Origin: JANRKG01 sp033763635
GTDB lineage: Bacteria > Cyanobacteriota > Cyanobacteriia > GCF-001939115
Length of the DNA: 6,033 nt
NCBI GenBank assembly: GCA_033763635.1
Contig: JANRKG010000372.1
Coordinates: forward strand, 1 to 6,033
Direction of reading: 5' to 3'
In this document: positions 1-3,489 of the stretch, in pieces
How the letters are laid out: each line of letters opens with the position of its first letter
Numbering within the stretch: position 1 is the first letter of the stretch
Program-made: the position numbers and the translations under genes
Notes under the pieces: model-generated
Database searches by the model: none
Seen by the model: only the letters and a program-made list of their open reading frames with translations
Told to the model about the DNA's origin: nothing

Positions 1-1294
1 CAACGGAGGTTTGCCCATCGGTCGCTGTTGAGAAAGACTGGGTGCGGCTGGTCGGAACGGTGGTATTTCGCTCAATCACCTTTGTAAAGACTTCTCCCAG
101 GGTTTCGATCCCCAAGGACAGCGGGGTTACGTCCAACAGCAGGACATCTTTTACTTCACCCCCCAACACCCCGGCCTGGATGGCAGCCCCCAAAGCAACT
201 GCTTCATCCGGGTTCACGGAGCGATCGGGCGCTTTACCATTAAAGAATTTGCGAATGGCATCCTGAACTGCCGGAATCCGAGTGGATCCTCCCACCAGAA
301 TGATCTTATCGATATCGTCGATCGTGAGGTCGCTATCCTTCAGGGCTTGAGTCACGGGTTCCAGAGTATTGACCACCATGTGGCTGACTAATTCCTCAAA
401 CTTCGCCCGGGTGAGTTCCATTTCCAGGTGCTTCGGCCCTGTTTCATCCGCCGTGATGAAAGGCAGGTTGATAGAGGTCGTAATCATACTAGACAACTCG
501 ATTTTGGCTTTCTCCCCCGCCTCGCGCAGACGTTGGAGGGCCATTTTGTCCATTGAGAGGTCAATGCCTTCCTGCTCTCGGAAGCAATCAATCAACCAAC
601 GCACGATGCAGTTATCGAAGTCATCGCCCCCCAAGTGGTTATTTCCGGCGGTGGACTTCACTTCAAACACGCCATCCCCTAGCTGTAAGACGGACACATC
701 AAAAGTGCCACCTCCCAGGTCAAACACGAGCACTTTTTGCTCCTGGTCTTGTTTATCCAGACCGTAGGAGAGGGCCGCAGCCGTCGGTTCGTTAATGATT
801 CGGAGCACTTCGAGACCTGCGATCGTCCCCGCATCTTTGGTCGCCTGCCGTTGAGCATCGGTAAAATAGGCAGGAACCGTAATCACTGCTTGAGTGACGG
901 GTTCTCCGAGATACCCTTCTGCATCTTGCTTGAGCTTCTGCAAGATCATGGCTGAGATTTCTTGAGGCGTATAGTTACGGCCCCGAATCTGGACATCGAC
1001 CGTTTCATCGCGACCTTTCACGCAGCTATAGGGGACACGGCTCCGCTCTTCCACCGTATCTTCCCAGCGACGACCGATAAAGCGCTTGATACTAAAGATG
1101 GTGTTTTCAGCATTCGTCACGGCCTGTCGTTTTGCCAGTTGACCAATCAGCCGATCGCCCGCTTTGCCAAAACCAACCATACTGGGGGTGGTCCGTCCGC
1201 CCTCAGAATTGGGAATGACAATCGGTTGCCCTCCTTCCAAGACAGCAACACAACTGTTCGTGGTGCCTAAGTCGATACCAATGACCTTTCCCAT
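1..1294 (-). CDS. dnaK: DnaK (Hsp70) chaperone, 5' part; 3' end outside window
   Basis: Cytoplasmic ATP-dependent chaperone working with DnaJ and GrpE. The visible 431 codons read without interruption from MGKVIGIDLGTTNS. Hsp70 landmarks are all present: phosphate-1 loop IGIDLGTTNS (residues 5-14), catalytic Lys70 in IKRFIGRR, AVITVPAYF (136-144), INEPTAAAL with Glu169, phosphate-2 VFDLGGGTFDVSVL (190-203, Thr197), adenosine motif IILVGGSTRIPAVQ (331-344), and the interdomain linker DVLLLDVTP (383-391). The last residues begin the substrate-binding domain; about 200 residues of it, including the lid, lie beyond base 1. The start is secure because an in-frame TAG sits three codons upstream (TAG-CAG-TCT-ATG). 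No Shine-Dalgarno sequence is visible. Cyanobacteria carry several DnaK paralogues; linkage to grpE suggests the one in the position of Synechocystis dnaK1 (from memory, so paralogue assignment is tentative). Family assignment is essentially certain. Confidence 0.98.
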   Translation of the reverse strand, partial: MGKVIGIDLGTTNSCVAVLEGGQPIVIPNSEGGRTTPSMVGFGKAGDRLIGQLAKRQAVTNAENTIFSIKRFIGRRWEDTVEERSRVPYSCVKGRDETVDVQIRGRNYTPQEISAMILQKLKQDAEGYLGEPVTQAVITVPAYFTDAQRQATKDAGTIAGLEVLRIINEPTAAALSYGLDKQDQEQKVLVFDLGGGTFDVSVLQLGDGVFEVKSTAGNNHLGGDDFDNCIVRWLIDCFREQEGIDLSMDKMALQRLREAGEKAKIELSSMITTSINLPFITADETGPKHLEMELTRAKFEELVSHMVVNTLEPVTQALKDSDLTIDDIDKIILVGGSTRIPAVQDAIRKFFNGKAPDRSVNPDEAVALGAAIQAGVLGGEVKDVLLLDVTPLSLGIETLGEVFTKVIERNTTVPTSRTQSFSTATDGQTSV

Positions 1295-1374
1295 AGACTG
1301 CTAGCGGCGGTAATTGTTTACAAATCGTGGATCTAATCAGACTTCTACTAGAAAATATTCCGCAATCCTAAGGA

Positions 1375-1407
1375 ATTCTAGCCACCTTTGTATCAATTCT
1401 GCGTCAA
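1375..1407 (-). promoter_or_regulatory. Weak candidate dnaK promoter
   Basis: On the minus strand TTGACG (1407-1402) precedes TAGAAT (1380-1375), good matches to the -35 and -10 hexamers individually. The spacer is 21 bp, longer than the usual 16-18, so the pair may be fortuitous, or TAGAAT may act alone as a -10. It would give a leader of about 70 nt for dnaK. No CIRCE element is seen near it. Confidence 0.2.
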
Positions 1408-1427
1408 TTTTTTACTTTTTACATTTT

Positions 1428-1497
1428 CCCTTTTCTCTTTTTCTGATTTTCAATCTTGATAAAGAATCTATTGAGTGATCTCTTTTTCAGAAAAGGG
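1428..1497. repeat. Inverted repeat in a strand-skewed tract
   Basis: Nine-base arms CCCTTTTCT (1428-1436) and AGAAAAGGG (1489-1497) enclose 52 bases. CTCTTTTTC also occurs as a direct repeat (1435-1443 and 1480-1488). The surrounding plus strand is strongly pyrimidine-rich, then turns purine-rich after the T9 run at 1502. The low complexity makes chance repeats more likely, so a functional role is unproven. Confidence 0.4.
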
Positions 1498-1604
1498 TTA
1501 GTTTTTTTTTGCGAAAAAGGTTGGTTGGATGAGCGAAAAGAATTGAGAAAAGCGTTGAGGACTAGCAAACCAGGAAACTGAAGAATGTATCTGGAAATCA
1601 ATCA

Positions 1605-1651
1605 CCCACAAAATCCCACAAAGAGATCCCCCAAATTTGACAGCCCACAAA
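1605..1651. repeat. Three direct copies of CCCACAAA
   Basis: Identical octamers start at 1605, 1615 and 1644. The first two are exactly 10 bp apart and the third is 29 bp further, close to integral helical turns, so all would face roughly the same side of the DNA. That spacing is compatible with a regulator-binding array upstream of dnaK, but no known regulator is assigned. Confidence 0.45.
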
Positions 1652-1672
1652 AGCGATAGCTGGAGTGATGGC

Positions 1673-1687
1673 TTAAGGAAACCTTAA
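1673..1687. repeat. Perfect dyad TTAAGG-AAA-CCTTAA
   Basis: Six-base arms around a three-base centre form a perfect dyad. On the minus strand it has no following T-run, so it is not an intrinsic terminator in the dnaK direction. On the plus strand it is followed only by A residues. It may be an operator or a minor hairpin. Confidence 0.4.
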
Positions 1688-1741
1688 AAACATCAACAAC
1701 AGAAATATTAAAGAGAATCCCTGGAAACACCATGAAGGACT

Positions 1742-1757
1742 GTATAACGCGGTATAA
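1742..1757. repeat. Direct repeat GTATAA-CGCG-GTATAA
   Basis: GTATAA at 1742-1747 and 1752-1757 is separated by CGCG, giving a 10-bp period. Read leftward it is TTATAC twice, each resembling a -10 hexamer in the dnaK direction. No matching -35 lies 16-18 bp upstream of either, so promoter function is only a possibility. Confidence 0.35.
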
Positions 1758-1758
1758 A

Positions 1759-1786
1759 GCTACTCCATGAGGGCTACTCCATGAAG
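1759..1786. repeat. Near-perfect 14-bp tandem repeat
   Basis: GCTACTCCATGA occurs at 1759-1770 and again at 1773-1784, giving two 14-bp units that differ only in the last two bases. A partial third match, CCATGAAGG, is at 1730-1738 and matches 1779-1787. It resembles the 15-bp duplications in the other intergenic region but is unrelated to them in sequence. Confidence 0.55.
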
Positions 1787-1798
1787 GCTAGAGACCAA

Positions 1799-1860
1799 AA
1801 TTCGCTAACGCAAGTTAGCTGGAGTTGAAGGCAAACCGATTAGCGAATCTATAGCGAATT
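1799..1860 (-). promoter_or_regulatory. Overlapping inverted repeats, possible attenuator-like structure
   Basis: In the grpE-to-dnaK direction a transcript carries AAUUCGCUA (1860-1852), AUUCGCUAA (1848-1840) and GCUAAC (1819-1814), all upstream of GUUAGCGAAUU (1809-1799). That last arm can pair locally with GCUAAC across a UUGC loop (6 bp), or with either upstream copy (9 bp each), so the pairings exclude one another. The local hairpin is followed by GAAUUUUGG, only a weak U-tract, about 85 nt beyond the grpE stop. A further GCTAAC overlaps the grpE stop codon (1899-1894). The repeats are seen directly; a termination or attenuation role is inference. Confidence 0.35.
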
Positions 1861-1894
1861 GATTAGGAGAACGACTTGAAACTGTAGATGCCCG

Positions 1895-2641
1895 TTAGCC
1901 AGAAGTTTCCTCCTGAACATCTTCCTCAGAGGTTATCACAGCCTCAGAAGCAACAGCAACTTTGACCATTGCGTGTCGCAACACCCGATCGCCTAACAAA
2001 TACCCCTTCATCAGTTCTTCGATTACGGTGTCTTCAGGGTACTGATCCGTCGATTCCCGCATCACCGCTTCATGCAGACTCGGATCAAATTCTTTACCTT
2101 CTGCCCGCATGGGAGAAACGCCAATCCGCTTCAGGCCATCAACTAATAATTTGTAAACACTCTGATAGCTCTTATGAATACCAGTTTCTCGTTCGGTTTC
2201 AGGCTTGATTTGGAGTCTGGCCCGTTCAAAATTATCTACAACAGGTAACAGCTCAAGAATGGTGGAGCATTTAATTTGTTGGTCAAGTTCCTCTTTCTCT
2301 TTCTGGGTTCGCTTACGGAAGTTTTCAAAGTCAGCCGCAATTCGCATGTACTGGCTAGTTCTCTCTTCGAGCTGATTCTTGAGGGAAGTGATCTCCCTTC
2401 GGAAACCGTCAATCTCCGCATCGTAGTCAGATGCTCCATAACGACCCGATTCAGCCCGATTGCCGGACCTCTCATCCGGTGAATTTTCTCCGGTCGTTCC
2501 TTCGGATTGTTTTTTCCCGTCAGAACCGTCAAACTCCTGTAACTCTGCATCCAGGTCGATTTCCGCCATCTCCTCCAGGATCTCTGAATCCTCCAAACCG
2601 GAACGCTGCTGATTTTCCTCTTGCTTTTCTTTGTCACTCAT
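1895..2641 (-). CDS. grpE: GrpE, nucleotide exchange factor for DnaK
   Basis: Cytoplasmic co-chaperone; a GrpE dimer opens the DnaK nucleotide-binding domain and releases ADP. The 248 residues show the family plan: an acidic, low-complexity N-terminal tail (about 1-72), a long helical coiled-coil segment with EIDGFRREITSLKNQ, then YMRIAADFENFRKRTQ (about 76-125), the four-helix dimerisation region with ILELLPVVDNFERA (128-141), and the C-terminal beta domain that contacts DnaK, with FDPSLHEAV (185-193), YLLGDRVLRHAMVKV (214-228). The tail makes it longer than E. coli GrpE (about 197 residues), as is common in cyanobacteria. Start: AAGG lies 9 bases before the ATG. It is transcribed leftward toward dnaK, with a 600-base gap. 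It ends in an acidic tail after AVASEAV. Identification is secure. Confidence 0.97.
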   Translation of the reverse strand: MSDKEKQEENQQRSGLEDSEILEEMAEIDLDAELQEFDGSDGKKQSEGTTGENSPDERSGNRAESGRYGASDYDAEIDGFRREITSLKNQLEERTSQYMRIAADFENFRKRTQKEKEELDQQIKCSTILELLPVVDNFERARLQIKPETERETGIHKSYQSVYKLLVDGLKRIGVSPMRAEGKEFDPSLHEAVMRESTDQYPEDTVIEELMKGYLLGDRVLRHAMVKVAVASEAVITSEEDVQEETSG

Positions 2642-2822
2642 GGTCGCTGACCTTATTATCTCAGAACACTTCAGACGTAACTGGGCAGGTATTAAAGCTC
2701 AGGTGTATTCAAACTTACGATCGCTGACTCGCAGCAACTCTGACCTCACAGAATACCGTTTTTCAGGAAGGGTCGTCTATTCACCCGCCTATTATTATGG
2801 TTAGCCCATGCCTAAACACTAA

Positions 2823-2863
2823 ATGTACTAATACTAGATGTACTAATACTAGATGTACTAATA
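2823..2863. repeat. 15-bp tandem repeat, 2.7 copies
   Basis: ATGTACTAATACTAG occurs perfectly at 2823-2837 and 2838-2852, followed by a partial third copy, ATGTACTAATA, at 2853-2863. It lies about 180 bp upstream of the grpE start and about 630 bp upstream of pilB. Each unit contains the self-complementary GTAC. Copy number could vary between strains by slippage (inference). Confidence 0.9.
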
Positions 2864-3186
2864 AATGTGAGGCTACCAAATGATAAGGGTTAAATCTCTA
2901 GTGATTAATGCCTAATACCGTCCTAATAATGCTGGAAGACCAGGTGCAAATAAATAACGGGTGCTGTAAATTTGAATCAACAAATAATAATTATAGGAAC
3001 GTTTTTGGCCTAACCCCGTTCTAAATGCCATTTCCCAAAACGCTAAATTGTTGGAGGTTCAGTCTGGCAGAAGGTCTCCATCGAATCCCAGAACAGAAGG
3101 TAAGCAAAAGACTCAAACGAATCGGCTGAGAGAATGGACTGGGAGAAGAAAGGTAGGCTACATTACGCATTAGTTGAAACAATTGG

Positions 3187-3201
3187 CTAAACAATGTTTA
3201 G
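3187..3201. promoter_or_regulatory. Perfect 15-bp dyad, operator-like
   Basis: CTAAACA-A-TGTTTAG has seven-base arms around a single central base. The one-base centre cannot form a stable RNA hairpin, so a binding site for a dimeric regulator is the better reading. It overlaps the -35-like TAGACA at 3199-3204. I do not recognise the regulator. Confidence 0.45.
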
Positions 3202-3226
3202 ACAGGGTGCCAAAGAAACTTAAAAA
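3199..3226 (+). promoter_or_regulatory. Candidate distal pilB promoter
   Basis: TAGACA (3199-3204, five of six to TTGACA) is followed after 16 bp by TAAAAA (3221-3226, four of six to TATAAT). A start near 3233 would give pilB a leader of about 255 nt that includes the duplications at 3233 and 3305. The dyad at 3187-3201 overlaps its -35. This is a consensus match by eye only. Confidence 0.25.
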
Positions 3227-3232
3227 ATATTT

Positions 3233-3265
3233 ACGATTCTTTGTGAAACGATTCTTTGTGAAACG
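3233..3265. repeat. 15-bp tandem duplication
   Basis: ACGATTCTTTGTGAA occurs perfectly at 3233-3247 and 3248-3262, with a further ACG at 3263-3265. The sequence is unrelated to the other 15-bp units nearby, yet the unit length is the same. Confidence 0.92.
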
Positions 3266-3278
3266 GTGGTTCGTTTCA
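3259..3278. repeat. Small inverted repeat (hairpin) upstream of pilB
   Basis: TGAAACG (3259-3265) and CGTTTCA (3272-3278) form a 7-bp stem with a six-base loop. The left arm overlaps the end of the second copy of the 15-bp duplication. No T-run follows on either strand, so it is not an intrinsic terminator. It may be a leader hairpin or an operator. Confidence 0.4.
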
Positions 3279-3304
3279 AAATCACGCTTATTAAAGTTAC
3301 CGAC

Positions 3305-3334
3305 TGAATGACCTGCAATTGAATGACCTGCAAT
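3305..3334. repeat. 15-bp tandem duplication near pilB
   Basis: TGAATGACCTGCAAT occurs perfectly at 3305-3319 and 3320-3334. It lies about 75 bp before the proximal pilB promoter candidate. This is the third unrelated sequence in this intergenic region to be duplicated with the same 15-bp period. Confidence 0.92.
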
Positions 3335-3409
3335 GAACGCATGTCTCTGACAGAATTTTTCGACCTATAGGTTCCTTTGGATTTGGTAGTTGGCAACCAA
3401 GCAAAGGGT

Positions 3410-3438
3410 TTGACAGAGCTTGTACTGGTTCATGGGAT
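3410..3438 (+). promoter_or_regulatory. Candidate proximal pilB promoter
   Basis: A perfect -35 hexamer TTGACA (3410-3415) is followed, after an optimal 17-bp spacer, by TGGGAT (3433-3438), a poor -10 with only the first and last two positions matching. Transcription would start near 3445, leaving a leader of about 45 nt. A weak -10 could indicate dependence on an activator or an alternative sigma factor. Just upstream, TTGGT (3383-3387) and ACCAA (3396-3400) form a short dyad that could be a binding site. Confidence 0.35.
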
Positions 3439-3468
3439 CTGATTCGGCGACATGGGAATACTCTAAAC

Positions 3469-3474
3469 AAGGAG
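3469..3474 (+). promoter_or_regulatory. pilB Shine-Dalgarno sequence with long spacing
   Basis: AAGGAG is a strong ribosome-binding sequence but lies 15 bases before the ATG at 3490, longer than the usual 5-10. No in-frame ATG, GTG or TTG lies between them, so the annotated ATG remains the best start. Confidence 0.6.
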
Positions 3475-3489
3475 ATCTTCTTATCGGCT

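Larger units (their letters stand above)
1657..1825. repeat. Two dispersed copies of TAGCTGGAGT
   Basis: The ten-base sequence TAGCTGGAGT occurs at 1657-1666 and 1816-1825. Both copies are followed by similar bases (GATGGC and TGAAGGC), so the similarity extends to about 16 bases with small differences. Two copies in 170 bases is more than expected by chance, but no function can be assigned. Confidence 0.4.
1295..1894. other. grpE-dnaK intergenic region, AT-rich and repeat-laden
   Basis: This 600-base gap between two genes of one pathway on the same strand holds no credible gene. The only ORF of any size (minus strand, 1419-1601, 60 codons) is a Lys/Phe/Asn-rich by-product of a purine/pyrimidine-skewed tract and has no recognisable domain. 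The gap does contain many short repeats, annotated separately: inverted repeats at 1428-1497, 1673-1687 and 1799-1860, direct repeats of CCCACAAA, GTATAA, TAGCTGGAGT and GCTACTCCATGA, and a T9 run at 1502-1510. The length suggests that dnaK has its own promoter or a long leader downstream of grpE (inference). Confidence 0.7.
2642..3489. other. Divergent grpE/pilB intergenic region
   Basis: An 848-base non-coding stretch between two outward-facing genes. I see no credible gene or RNA gene. It holds three tandem 15-bp duplications, one 15-bp dyad, a small hairpin and two candidate rightward promoters, annotated separately. For grpE the best leftward -10-like hexamer I find is CATAAT (minus strand, 2799-2794), with no good -35, and I do not call it a promoter. 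CTAA-rich sequence is scattered from 2810 to 3060, including CCTAATA twice with an 11-bp period (2911 and 2922). No CIRCE, NtcA or LexA consensus was found by eye. Confidence 0.7.

Noticed and set aside
42..1270. Several plus-strand ORFs (42-266, 369-767, 553-795, 737-955, 962-1270)
   Set aside because: They lie antisense to dnaK, which has complete Hsp70 motifs throughout. Their translations show no domain.
1419..1601. Minus-strand ORF of 60 codons in the grpE-dnaK gap
   Set aside because: Low-complexity Lys/Phe/Asn composition from an AT-rich, strand-skewed tract, with no recognisable motif.
1637..1642. Plus-strand -35 TTGACA in the grpE-dnaK gap
   Set aside because: No -10-like hexamer lies 16-18 bp downstream, and there is no rightward gene for it to serve before the antisense grpE.
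1969..2727. ORFs on both strands overlapping grpE
   Set aside because: They are out-of-frame shadows of grpE, whose whole length matches the family.
2825..2860. NtcA or LexA site in the GTACTAATACTAG repeats
   Set aside because: The GTA and TAC spacing does not fit GTA-N8-TAC, and the right half of the cyanobacterial LexA box is missing.
2823..2863. CRISPR array
   Set aside because: The units are directly adjacent with no spacers, the unit is only 15 bp, and no cas gene is present.
2642..2900. CIRCE/HrcA operator upstream of grpE
   Set aside because: No TTAGCACTC-N9-GAGTGCTAA-like inverted repeat is present here or before dnaK.
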